Assembly: GCF_000188155.2 (NCBI RefSeq)
Contig: NZ_KE124774.1
Location: forward strand, 2,486,356-2,550,355
Source of the DNA: Methylocystis sp. ATCC 49242
Lineage (GTDB): Bacteria > Pseudomonadota > Alphaproteobacteria > Rhizobiales > Beijerinckiaceae
Reading direction: 5' to 3'
DNA length: 64,000 nt
A model generated the notes under the pieces. The model had not been told where the DNA came from, did not search any database, and saw only the letters and a program-made list of their open reading frames with translations. Every line of letters starts with the position of its first letter. Position 1 is the stretch's first letter. The position numbers and the translations under genes were made by a program. This document shows, one piece after another, positions 20,099-28,731 of this stretch.

Positions 20099-20458
20099 TC
20101 AGGATTTGGTGGTCGTCGAACGCTGAAACGCGGCGCCGAGCTCCTTCGTCTGCTCCTGAATTGCGGTGAGCTGGGATTTCACGAATTCCGACTGGAGCTG
20201 GAAGACTTCCTGCGGATCCTTGGCGTGGACCAGCTTCTGCGCAAGATCGAAGGCGGCGTTGACATTGGCTTCCGCGAAGGAAAGCGCCTTGACGCCGACG
20301 TCCTTCGCGCCGGGGGGCACGATCGGCAGATCGGTCGTGGAGTTCAGCGCCTTCTGGGCGGCGCCGGCGAAACCTTCGAATGCCTTGCGCGCCTGCTCGA
20401 CGCTCTTTTCCGCAAAATCGCGCACTTCGTTCGGAACCTGATAAATTGGATCTACCAT
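20099..20458 (-). CDS. Phasin (PHB granule-associated protein)
   Basis: 119 aa, fully helical. Matches the Phasin_2 pattern common in Hyphomicrobiales: VPNEVRDFAEKSVEQARKAFEGF, a PIVPPGAKDVG linker and HAKDPQEVFQLQSEFVKSQ. Coats PHB granules and controls their size and number. Start ATG follows a GGGACAAC region. First gene of a two-gene phasin operon; a perfect dyad lies 108 bp upstream and may be its operator. Confidence 0.88.
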   Translation of the reverse strand: MVDPIYQVPNEVRDFAEKSVEQARKAFEGFAGAAQKALNSTTDLPIVPPGAKDVGVKALSFAEANVNAAFDLAQKLVHAKDPQEVFQLQSEFVKSQLTAIQEQTKELGAAFQRSTTTKS

Positions 20459-20565
20459 GGACGTTGTCCCTCATTCATGTGTCGCCGCCCCTGAAACCAA
20501 GAATGGCGCGGCGCGCCCCGATTTCGACGCTCGGCCGATGGGCAGGAGAGACTCTGCCTGAATTG

Positions 20566-20582
20566 ATATTGCAATGCAATAT
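20566..20582. promoter_or_regulatory. Perfect dyad upstream of the phasins, PhaR-like operator
   Basis: ATATTGCAATGCAATAT is a perfect 8+8 inverted repeat around one base, containing TTGC-N3-GCAA. PhaR/AniA repressors of PHB genes in alphaproteobacteria are known to bind TGC-N3-GCA type sites. It lies 108 bp upstream of the phasin start and 200 bp upstream of the histidine kinase. The dyad is seen; assignment to PhaR is inference. Confidence 0.55.
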
Positions 20583-20781
20583 AAATTGTGCGGCGCGTCA
20601 ATCTGTCCCGCTGGCGCGCAAAAAAGTGGCGGAAATCCGTGAAGTGACATGGACCGCCTCGATTCGAGCGATTAAGTTCCTGTTAACTGGCAGCGCCAAG
20701 CCAAGGGCGGCGGTCTCCTCGTCCCGCTCGGCGTTGCGTCAGTCGTTCAGTGGAGTTCCGTCGATTGGGGCGGCAAGCGAG

Positions 20782-23433
20782 ATGAGCGGTTCGGACGTGA
20801 ACCTTGACGAGGGCGGTCTCGCGGCCAGGCGCATTGCGGCGGACCCCGCCTTTTCGGCGCTCGACGCCTCGGGCGCGCCGATCGTCGCCGCGAGCGGCGA
20901 CCCGCTCGCCGTCGTCTACCTCAACGCCTCCGCACGCCACATTTTCGGCGAGGACGCCGAACGTCTCGGCGCGCGGCTGTTTTTCGGCGACGAGCCAGGC
21001 GCCCGGCGCCTCGCCGAGCTCGTCGAGTCGGTGCGCCATGGCGCGGCGTTGCGACTCGAGCGTCTGCGTTTTGATCTTGGCGACGAGCCCCGCACGATCA
21101 CCGTCCTCTGCCGCAAGCTTGCGGGCGAGGACGGCGCGCCCTGTTTCGTCATCGCCGCGCTCGGCGTCCGGGCCGAAGCGCCGCAGGCGCCTTCTGCGCC
21201 GCCGTCGCCAGCCCCGGCTTCCGCTCCTGTCGCTTCCGGCGGCCTTTCCGCCGCGACGATCGCCCTTCGGGAGAGGCTCGTCGCGCGCCATGGCGCCCGC
21301 GCCCCGCGTTTTCTCTGGAAAACGGACGCCGTCGGCCGGTTCATCGACATCACCCATGTGCTCGCGGATGTGGTGGGTGAAGAAAGCGCTGATATTCTTG
21401 GCCGCCCGGTAGACGAGGTGGCGAGGAGCTTCTCGCTCGACTCCGCCCTGACGCAGGCCATCGCCGCCCAGAAATCCTGGAGCGGCGTCGACGTCGACTG
21501 GCCTCTCGAAAATCTTTCCGAACGCGTGCCGATGACGCTCGGCGCCCTTCCGACGACCGATTCCGATCGCCGCTTCGCCGGTTTCCAGGGCTATGGCGTG
21601 CTGCATCTTTCGCGCGCCTATGTCGCCCCCGGCCAGCAGGCCGGGGCGGGCGCGGCGCCGCCACCCGAAAAGGAAAAGCCGCCGCCGTCCGCTCCCGCGC
21701 CGGAACGGGACGACATCGGCTATCGCGCCGACAATGTCGTGCCCCTGCGTCCGTCTGCGGCCACGCCGCGGATCGAAGAACCCCGCGACCCGGCGGCGGA
21801 CGCGACGCTGACCGCCTCGGAGCAATCGGCCTTCGACGAGATCGCCCGCGCGCTGCTCGCGGGCGACGCCAGCGGCGATGACGCGGCGGGAACGCCCGCC
21901 GACGCGCTGGAGGAAACGGAATCCGCGCCGGCGGAAGCCGAACCGGCCGCCGCCCCCCGCGCCCGCGACCGCACGGTGGAGGAAGTGCTCGACCGCCTGC
22001 CGGTCGGCGTCCTGATCGCGCGAGGGGCGGACACGCTTTTCGTCAACCGCACCCTGCTCGACTATCTCGGTTACGCCGACCGCGCCGCCTTCGACACTTA
22101 TGGCGGTCTCGCGCGCATGTTCTTCGGGCGCGGTCCGGGCGAGCCCAACGGCCACGCCGGCCCCGCCGCCGTGCAGTCGAGCGACGGCGAAAGGCTGGAC
22201 GTCGACGTGCATTTGCAGACGCTCGAATGGGAGGGCGAGGCGGCGACGCTGCTGACCCTGCGCCGCAACCACCACCGCCCGCGCGGCCCCGACGAAAGCG
22301 CGCTGGCGCTCGCCCGCGAGATGGAGGCGCGGCTCGCCCGCGTGCGCGCAAACAATAATCTTCTGCGCGCCGTTCTCGAATCCGACGGCTCCGCGATCGC
22401 GATCGTCTGCGATGACGGGCTGATCGAAAGCGCCACAGCGGGCTTCGCCGCGCTGTTCGGCGCCGAGACGGGCGCCTTCGACGGGCTCCCTCTCGCGTCG
22501 CTCTTCGCGGCGCAGGAAGGGCGCACGATCGCCGGCCTCATCTCACGGGTGAAGAGCGAGCAGAACGAAACCGCCCGCCTCACCGCCCGGGCCCGCGGCG
22601 TTCCCATCGAGGCGTCCCTGCAGCGCCTGCCTGTCGGCGCCGGCAAGATCTGCGTGCGCCTGAAGGAGCCGGCGGCCGATCGCCGCAACGACGAACTGGA
22701 GGCCGCGCGCGTCGCCGCCGAACACGCCAGCGCGGCGAAATCCGACTTTCTGGCGCGCGTGAGCCACGAAATCCGCACGCCGCTCAACGCCATCATCGGC
22801 TTTGCGGAAGTGATGATGGAGGAGCGCTTCGGCCCGATCGGCTCCGAGCGCTACAAGGAATATCTCAAGGACGTTCACGCGTCGGGAACGCATGTGCTCT
22901 CGCTCGTCAACGATCTGCTCGATCTCTCGAAGATCGAGGCCGGAAAGCTGGAGCTTTCCTTCGAGCGCGTCGACGCCAACGCCATCATTTCCGAATGTGT
23001 GTCGATCATGCAGACGCAGGCCAATCAGGGCCGCGTGGTGGTGCGCCTCGCGCTCGCGCAGCGCCTGCCGCCGATCCGCGCCGACGAGCGCTCGCTGAAG
23101 CAGATTTTACTCAACCTTCTTTCCAACGCCGTGAAGTTCAACGAACCCGGCGGACAGGTGATCGTCTCTACCGCGCTGACCGAAGCGGGCTATGTCGTGA
23201 TCCGCGTGAAAGACACGGGCGTCGGCATGTCCGACGACGAAGTGGAGACGGCGCTCGAACCCTTCAAGCAGATCGCAACCTCGCGCAAGGTGCGCGGCAC
23301 TGGCCTCGGCCTGCCTCTGACGAAAGCGCTGATCGAGGCGAACCACGCGTCCTTCACGATCAAGAGCCGCAAGAACGAAGGCACGCTGATCGAAGTGGCG
23401 TTTCCTCCGCCGCAGGTGCTGGCGGCGGAGTGA
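20782..23433 (+). CDS. Multi-PAS sensor histidine kinase, PdhS/PleC/DivJ-like
   Basis: 883 aa, soluble. Up to four PAS-like regions (about 30-115, 165-270, 395-490, 525-620) joined by Pro/Ala/Glu-rich linkers precede a kinase core: H-box FLARVSHEIRTPLNAIIG, KDVHASGTHVLSLVNDLLDLSKIEAG (dimerisation helices), N-box NLLSNAVKFN, G1 DTGVGM and G2 GTGLGLPL. The core resembles cell-cycle kinases PdhS/PleC/DivJ that act on DivK. No receiver domain and no adjacent response regulator, as usual for that group. Start set at ATG 20782; longer readings cross the phasin promoter region. The target DivK/PleD is inference. Confidence 0.8.
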   Translation: MSGSDVNLDEGGLAARRIAADPAFSALDASGAPIVAASGDPLAVVYLNASARHIFGEDAERLGARLFFGDEPGARRLAELVESVRHGAALRLERLRFDLGDEPRTITVLCRKLAGEDGAPCFVIAALGVRAEAPQAPSAPPSPAPASAPVASGGLSAATIALRERLVARHGARAPRFLWKTDAVGRFIDITHVLADVVGEESADILGRPVDEVARSFSLDSALTQAIAAQKSWSGVDVDWPLENLSERVPMTLGALPTTDSDRRFAGFQGYGVLHLSRAYVAPGQQAGAGAAPPPEKEKPPPSAPAPERDDIGYRADNVVPLRPSAATPRIEEPRDPAADATLTASEQSAFDEIARALLAGDASGDDAAGTPADALEETESAPAEAEPAAAPRARDRTVEEVLDRLPVGVLIARGADTLFVNRTLLDYLGYADRAAFDTYGGLARMFFGRGPGEPNGHAGPAAVQSSDGERLDVDVHLQTLEWEGEAATLLTLRRNHHRPRGPDESALALAREMEARLARVRANNNLLRAVLESDGSAIAIVCDDGLIESATAGFAALFGAETGAFDGLPLASLFAAQEGRTIAGLISRVKSEQNETARLTARARGVPIEASLQRLPVGAGKICVRLKEPAADRRNDELEAARVAAEHASAAKSDFLARVSHEIRTPLNAIIGFAEVMMEERFGPIGSERYKEYLKDVHASGTHVLSLVNDLLDLSKIEAGKLELSFERVDANAIISECVSIMQTQANQGRVVVRLALAQRLPPIRADERSLKQILLNLLSNAVKFNEPGGQVIVSTALTEAGYVVIRVKDTGVGMSDDEVETALEPFKQIATSRKVRGTGLGLPLTKALIEANHASFTIKSRKNEGTLIEVAFPPPQVLAAE

Positions 23434-23520
23434 GGGGAAGAACGCCGCCCAGCGGACCTTTGTAATTAATTGTAAGAGATTCATTCGCGGCGACGTACGA
23501 AGAAAAAGAAACATTGGCGC

Positions 23521-24435
23521 ATGTCCATTCCTGATTATCAATCCCTGATGCTTCCGGTTCTTTTGGCTTGCGCCGGCGGAGAAACCCGTATCGGAGAAGT
23601 CATCGAGAAACTCGGTGATCAACTTGCGTTATCGCCCGAGGATAGGAGCCAGTTGCTGCCGTCAGGCGCACAAACGGTTTTCGCGAACCGGGTGCACTGG
23701 GCAAAGACATATCTCGGCAAGGCTGGCTTGGTGGAGAGCACTCGACGCGGTTATTTTCAAATCACGGCGCGCGGGCGCGAAGTCGTTGCAAAGAAACCCG
23801 TCCGGATCGACAATGCGTTTCTTCGTCAATTCGAAGAGTTCGAAAAATTTACACGGGGATCGCCTGAAAAAAGCTCGCATGACCAAGGTGCGAGCGAGCC
23901 GGCCGTTGAAGTCGAAGAGACGCCCGATGAACTCATGCGACTGGCGCACAAGAAAATTGAGGCGTCGCTCGCAAGGGACTTGCTCGAGCGCGTTCGCAAG
24001 GCGCCGCCCGATTTCTTTGAACGTCTTATTGTCAGTCTGCTGCTGAGCATGGGTTACGGGGGATCGGTGACGGACGCGGGTCGCGCGCTCGGTCGAAGCG
24101 GTGACGATGGCGTCGACGGCGTTATCGACCAGGACGCGCTCGGATTGGATCGCGTCTATATACAGGCGAAGCGTTATGGCGAAGGCAATAGCATCGGATC
24201 GGGAGCCATTCGCGACTTTTTCGGCAGTCTGGATCGACATAAGGCGACAAAGGGACTTTTCGTAACAACTTCCGGTTTCTCTCCATCAGCCATCGAGACA
24301 GCTCAATATCTGAGCAAGCGCATTGTGCTTATCGATGGCGTGCAGCTGTCGAAGTTGATGATTCGGCACAATGTCGGCTGTCGCGTCGAAGACACGCTAC
24401 AAATCAAAAAAATCGACGAGGATTTTTTCGAATAG
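23521..24435 (+). CDS. mrr: Mrr-type restriction endonuclease
   Basis: 304 aa. N-terminal winged-helix Mrr_N domain (residues 1-95: MLPVLLACAGGETR, FANRVHWAKTYLGKAGL) and C-terminal Mrr_cat domain with the PD-(D/E)XK-like signature GDDGVDGVID at about 194-203 and QAK at 215-217, followed by GSGAIRDFFGSLD and GLFVTTSGFS. Mrr enzymes cleave methylated DNA without a cognate methyltransferase (type IV restriction). It stands alone between the kinase and the hpnP-like gene. Catalytic residues appear intact, so activity is likely. Confidence 0.9.
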   Translation: MSIPDYQSLMLPVLLACAGGETRIGEVIEKLGDQLALSPEDRSQLLPSGAQTVFANRVHWAKTYLGKAGLVESTRRGYFQITARGREVVAKKPVRIDNAFLRQFEEFEKFTRGSPEKSSHDQGASEPAVEVEETPDELMRLAHKKIEASLARDLLERVRKAPPDFFERLIVSLLLSMGYGGSVTDAGRALGRSGDDGVDGVIDQDALGLDRVYIQAKRYGEGNSIGSGAIRDFFGSLDRHKATKGLFVTTSGFSPSAIETAQYLSKRIVLIDGVQLSKLMIRHNVGCRVEDTLQIKKIDEDFFE

Positions 24436-24479
24436 TGGAAAAGAGGCGTTCGCCATTGAGCGAGCGAATCGTTGCGCGC

Positions 24480-26120
24480 CTACCTCACCTTCGCCGAATA
24501 ATTAGACGCGTTCAGCTTTCCCGCGCAGGCCTTGCGCGCATAGGTGATCAGATGCTTGGCGAGAATGCCGACGCTGATCACATCCTCGATCCGCCCCGTC
24601 TTGATGCGCGGCCAGGCGTAGTCCCAGAAAATTCGGCGATAGTTTGCAATGACGCCGAGCTTCCAGCAGATCTTGAACAGCATCGTGAATCCGCGCCGCA
24701 CATTCTTTGGCGTCACCTGCCCCGGCGGGCGCGGACGCGGCCGGCGGTTGGGGAAAGTGTGCTGCGTGAGATGATGGTAGCGCGCAAAGAGCCGGGCGGG
24801 ATCATAGGCGTGGCGCAGGCAATTGCGCCATGTCGCCACCGTCTCGTCATAGGACCGCAGGAACACGACATTCGACTCGCGCCCCTCGTCGTTGCACAGC
24901 CGCCCCTCCTTCTCCAGCCTGTCCCATAGCGGCGTCTTTGGCAAGGCCTGCAGCAGATTGATGGTCAGCATCGGTATCTGCGAGGCTTCGATGAAGTCGA
25001 TGATGCGCTGCTGCGTTTGCGGCCCGTCCGTGTCGAGCCCGACGATGATGCCGGCGACAACCTCCATGCCATGCGCATTGAGCCGCCGCACCGCCTCCAG
25101 AATCGGAAGCGTCATGTTCTGCTCCTTGTCGAGCGAAACGAGCGCATCCTCCTCCGGCGTCTCGACGCCGACGAAAATCGTCGTGAAACAGGCGAGACGA
25201 AGTTGCGAGAGAAGATCGTCGTATCGCGCGATATTGAGCGTCGCCTCGAAGGCGAAGGAGAGCGGAAAGGAATTCTTCTCCTGCCATTCGATGAGCACGG
25301 GCAGCAATTCGCGCAGCGCGCGCCGATTGGCGATCAGATTGTCGTCGACGAAATAGACGGAGGTCGTCAGCCCGCATTCGCGCAGCTTGTCGAGCTCCGC
25401 CACGATGCGCTGCGGCGACTTCAGGCGCGGCACGCGGCCGTAAAGCCCCGGAATGTCGCAGAACTCGCAGCGATAGGGGCAGCCGCTCGAAAACTGGATA
25501 GAGCCGATGAAATAGTTTTCGAAACTCACCAGCTCATAGGCCGGGATCGGAAACTCCTCGAGCGGCGTGCGCTCGCGCGTCTCGAATCTGATCTGCTTCT
25601 CGGGCCGCGCGCAATCGCGCGACAGGCGCGCGAAAAGCTCGCGCGTGGCGTCGCCCATCTCGCCGATGTGGAGATAGTCGAAATCGGGATAGAACTCGGG
25701 GCACGCCGAAACCGAGGGCCCGCCGAGCGCCGCGGGCTTGCCGTATTTTTGCGCGCGGCGGCGGATGTCGTCGATCTGGCGCCGCTGCACATGCATGCCG
25801 GAGACGAAGACCGCGTCCGCCCATTTGAAGTCGCTGCGTTTGGCGCGCGCAATATTCTCGTCGACGAAACGCGCCTCCCATCCTTCCGGAAGCGCGGCCG
25901 CGATCACGAGCAGCCCCTGCGGCGGCATGAAGGCGCGCAGCGTTCCGGTGATGTCATAGGCGTATTCGAGAGAACCGAGCGACGGCTCGTAGCGCGGGAA
26001 GACGCAAAGTATGCGGCGTGCAGGGCCTGAAAGCTCAGGCGAAAGCCCGACATTGTCGGCGCTGGCTTGATTGGCCGGCCCCGCGTCTACATTTTGTGTG
26101 TGGTCCGCCGCGTCGAGCAT
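24480..26120 (-). CDS. hpnP: B12-binding radical SAM methylase, hopanoid C-2 methylase-like
   Basis: 546 aa. N-terminal cobalamin-binding domain (FPRYEPSLGSLEYAY, FMPPQGLLVIAAALPE, VSGMHVQRRQIDDI, GGPSVSACPEFYP), then the radical SAM core with Cys214, Cys218 and Cys221 in SSGCPYRCEFCDIPG, and a C-terminal DUF4070 domain. From memory of HpnP of Rhodopseudomonas palustris, the match extends through LYGRVPRLKSP, VYFVDDNLI, NLLQALPKTPLWDRL and the ending NASNYS. HpnP methylates hopanoids at C-2 to give 2-methylhopanoids. Start ATG 26120 chosen; a TTG at 26171 is possible. No other hpn gene is adjacent. A paralogue of unknown substrate cannot be excluded. Confidence 0.78.
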   Translation of the reverse strand: MLDAADHTQNVDAGPANQASADNVGLSPELSGPARRILCVFPRYEPSLGSLEYAYDITGTLRAFMPPQGLLVIAAALPEGWEARFVDENIARAKRSDFKWADAVFVSGMHVQRRQIDDIRRRAQKYGKPAALGGPSVSACPEFYPDFDYLHIGEMGDATRELFARLSRDCARPEKQIRFETRERTPLEEFPIPAYELVSFENYFIGSIQFSSGCPYRCEFCDIPGLYGRVPRLKSPQRIVAELDKLRECGLTTSVYFVDDNLIANRRALRELLPVLIEWQEKNSFPLSFAFEATLNIARYDDLLSQLRLACFTTIFVGVETPEEDALVSLDKEQNMTLPILEAVRRLNAHGMEVVAGIIVGLDTDGPQTQQRIIDFIEASQIPMLTINLLQALPKTPLWDRLEKEGRLCNDEGRESNVVFLRSYDETVATWRNCLRHAYDPARLFARYHHLTQHTFPNRRPRPRPPGQVTPKNVRRGFTMLFKICWKLGVIANYRRIFWDYAWPRIKTGRIEDVISVGILAKHLITYARKACAGKLNASNYSAKVR

Positions 26121-26218
26121 GACCCGCACACAAAGCCAATTCGCCCCTGAAAGCAATAGCGCCTGTCGCAAGCGCCCGCGAACCCTTAGAAAGCGATTGT
26201 CCCATCCGCGGCCCGGCC

Positions 26219-26995
26219 ATGACGAAAACCTCGCAATTCCTTGATCTCAACGCCGATCTCGGCGAAGGCTACGGCCCGTGGCGCATGGGCGACGACACGG
26301 CCATGCTGGACGTCGTGACCAGCGCCAATGTCGCCTGCGGTTTTCATGCGGGCGATCCCGACATCATGGCGGAGACCTTCGCGCGCGCGAAAGAGAAGGG
26401 CGTGGCCATCGGCGCCCATGTCGCCTTTCCCGATCTTGCAGGTTTCGGGCGACGCGCGATGGCGATGACGCCGCGCGAGATCGAACGCGCCGTCGCCTAT
26501 CAGATCGGCGCTGCGCAGGCGCTCGCGGCCTACGCCGGGCATCGCGTGACCCATGTGAAGGCGCATGGGGCGTTGGCCAATATCGCCGAGCGCGAGGCCG
26601 CCGTCGCCGACGCTCTCGCCAGGGCGACGCGCGCGGTGGACCCTGAGCTGACGCTCCTCGCCATCGCGCTGTCCGAACAGACGCAAGCGGGCGAACGCGC
26701 GGGGCTCAGGGTTGCGCATGAGATTTTCGCCGACCGGGCCTATGTGGACGATGGCCGGCTGCAACCGCGCAAGGAGCCCGGCGCCGTCATCACGGACAGC
26801 GGGCAGGCGATCGCCCGCGTGCGGGAGATGCTCGCGGAAGGCGCGCTCGTGACCATCACCGGCAAGCGCCTGCCGACGCCGATCGACTCGGTCTGCGTCC
26901 ATGGCGACACGCCCCATGCCGTGCAGATGGCGCGGCGGCTGCGGGCGGAGCTGGAGGCGGAGGGTCTTGTCCTGCGCCCATTCATCGAGGCCTGA
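26219..26995 (+). CDS. pxpA: 5-oxoprolinase subunit A (LamB/YcsF family)
   Basis: 258 aa. Family signature at the N-terminus LNADLGEGYGPWRMGDD, then ANVACGFHAGDP, GAHVAFPDLAGFGRR, VKAHGALAN and SVCVHGDTPHAV with metal-binding His residues. With PxpB and PxpC it hydrolyses 5-oxoproline to glutamate using ATP, removing a damage product of glutamine and glutathione. First of three tightly packed genes; the next starts 1 nt after its stop. Divergent from the hpnP-like gene with 98 nt between. Confidence 0.93.
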   Translation: MTKTSQFLDLNADLGEGYGPWRMGDDTAMLDVVTSANVACGFHAGDPDIMAETFARAKEKGVAIGAHVAFPDLAGFGRRAMAMTPREIERAVAYQIGAAQALAAYAGHRVTHVKAHGALANIAEREAAVADALARATRAVDPELTLLAIALSEQTQAGERAGLRVAHEIFADRAYVDDGRLQPRKEPGAVITDSGQAIARVREMLAEGALVTITGKRLPTPIDSVCVHGDTPHAVQMARRLRAELEAEGLVLRPFIEA

Positions 26996-27736
26996 ATGCT
27001 TTACGAAAGCCCGCGCTTTCTCGATCAGGGCGAGGCGACGCTGACGGTCGAGTTCGGCGACGCGGTCGATCCCGCGATCAACGCCCGCGTGCTGGCGCTG
27101 GATTCGGCGCTGCGCATCGCGGCGCCGCCGGGCGTGAGAGAGACGACGCCGACCTATCGCTCGCTTCTGGTGCATTACGAGCCGCTGGAGATTTCGCGCG
27201 CCGAGCTGATTGCGCGGATCGGCGGACTGCTTTCCCCGCTCCCCGACCCTGCCTCGCATGAGGAAACCGGCGCCGCGCGCTGGATCGTGCCCTGCTGTTA
27301 CGATCCACAATTGGCCGAAGACATTGCAGAGGCCGCCGCCCTGCTCGATCTGTCGACCGACGCGCTCGCGCAGCTTCACGCCGGCGCCGACTACCGGGCC
27401 TACATGTATGGGTTCGCGCCCGGCTGGTGCTATCTCGGCGGCCTGCCGGCGCCGCTCGCGATTCCCCGGCGCCTCGCGCCGCGTGGGCCGACGCCGCAGG
27501 GCGCGGTGCTTATCGGCGGCGGGCTGTCGCTCGTTGCGACGAACCCGATGCCCACCGGCTGGTATGTCGTCGGCCGGACGCCGGAGCGCCTTTTCTCTCT
27601 CGGCCGGGAGCCGCCGTTCCTCGTCGCGCCCGGCGACATCCTGCGATTCGAGCCGATCGACGCGCATAGCTTCGCGACTCTCGAAGCGCGAGCCGGGCGT
27701 GGCGAGACCATCGCGCGGCGCGAGGACGCGGCGTGA
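26996..27736 (+). CDS. pxpB: 5-oxoprolinase subunit B (KipI family)
   Basis: 246 aa. N-terminal LTVEFGDAVDPAINARVLALD (in parts), then YRSLLVHYEP, CCYDPQ, and the conserved MYGFAPGWCYLGGLP and PRRLAPRGPTPQGAVLIGGG of the carboxyltransferase C/D family. Longer than plain KipI only at the C-terminus. The stop overlaps the GTG start of pxpC (GTGA), so the subunits are translationally coupled, as expected for a PxpBC heterodimer. Confidence 0.92.
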   Translation: MLYESPRFLDQGEATLTVEFGDAVDPAINARVLALDSALRIAAPPGVRETTPTYRSLLVHYEPLEISRAELIARIGGLLSPLPDPASHEETGAARWIVPCCYDPQLAEDIAEAAALLDLSTDALAQLHAGADYRAYMYGFAPGWCYLGGLPAPLAIPRRLAPRGPTPQGAVLIGGGLSLVATNPMPTGWYVVGRTPERLFSLGREPPFLVAPGDILRFEPIDAHSFATLEARAGRGETIARREDAA

Positions 27737-28731
27737 CCGCGCGGCTTCTCGTCCGCGCCGCCGGCCCCGGCGTCACCGTGCAGGACGCCGGACGCTTCGG
27801 CCATTCGCGCTTCGGCGTCACGCCCGCGGGGCCGATGGACAAGGCCGCCTTTCTCGCCGCGACGCGGGCCGTCGACGCAGTGGCGGCGATAGAGGTTTCG
27901 CTCGGCGGCGCGACCTTCGAGGCCGGGGGCGCGACGCTGATGGTCGCGCTCGCGGGGGGCGCATTCGATATTCGGCTCGACGGTGAGAAACTGCCCGTCG
28001 CCTGCGTAACGCCGCTGCCGCCGGGTTCGCGCCTGTCGGTGCGGGCGGGCGCCTCGGGCGCCTGGTGCTATCTCGCGGTCGGCGCGCGTTTCGAGCTCGC
28101 TCGCGCGCTGGGATCGCTCGCGACCCACGCCCGCTCCGGGATCGGCCCGAAGCCGCTCACGGCTGGCGACGCCCTGCCACTCTCGCATATCGCCGATCCC
28201 CCTTGCGAAGTTCGCGCGCTTCATGCGCCCGCGCTGGCGCGCGGCGACGCGCCGATCCGCGTCATGCTCGGCCCGCAGGACGACTATTTTTCTCCCGAGG
28301 CGATCGAGACCTTCCTCTCGGCGGAATGGCGCGTCGGCGCGCGCAGCGACCGCATGGCCTATGCGCTGGAAGGCCCGCGGCTCGCCCATTCGCGCGGCCA
28401 CGACATCGTCTCGGACGGAGCGGCGATGGGGGCGGTGCAGATTCCGGGCTCCGGCGCGCCCTTCGTGCTGATGGCCGACCGCCAGCCCACGGGCGGCTAT
28501 CCGAAGATCGCCTGCGTGATCGGCGCCGATCTCGGCCGGCTGGCGCAACTGCGGCCGGGGGAGCGCCTGCGCTTCAGGGCGGTGAGCTGGGAGGAGGCCG
28601 TCGCGGCGCGGCGGGCCCTTGAAACGGCGACGGCGGCGGAGGCGGATCTTCCGCCTCTCGCCGCCGGGCTTTCTTCCGAGGCGCTGCTGGCGACGAACCT
28701 CGTCAGCGGCGTCGTCAGCGCGCGGGACTGA
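27733..28731 (+). CDS. pxpC: 5-oxoprolinase subunit C (KipA family)
   Basis: 332 aa. Starts at a GTG overlapping the pxpB stop. Biotin-dependent carboxyltransferase-like fold with VTVQDAGRFGHSRFGVTPAGPMD, GSRLSVRAGASGAWCYLAV and the C-terminal SDGAAMGAVQIPGSGAPFVLMADRQPTGGYPKIA (broken here into its conserved parts). Forms the ATP-dependent 5-oxoprolinase with PxpA and PxpB. It converges on the DUF5765 gene with adjacent stops. Confidence 0.92.
   Translation: MTARLLVRAAGPGVTVQDAGRFGHSRFGVTPAGPMDKAAFLAATRAVDAVAAIEVSLGGATFEAGGATLMVALAGGAFDIRLDGEKLPVACVTPLPPGSRLSVRAGASGAWCYLAVGARFELARALGSLATHARSGIGPKPLTAGDALPLSHIADPPCEVRALHAPALARGDAPIRVMLGPQDDYFSPEAIETFLSAEWRVGARSDRMAYALEGPRLAHSRGHDIVSDGAAMGAVQIPGSGAPFVLMADRQPTGGYPKIACVIGADLGRLAQLRPGERLRFRAVSWEEAVAARRALETATAAEADLPPLAAGLSSEALLATNLVSGVVSARD

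Noticed and set aside
20380-20781. Extension of the histidine kinase upstream through the phasin gene and dyad
   Set aside because: It would translate antisense phasin sequence and the regulatory dyad; the first PAS-like region begins only after ATG 20782.
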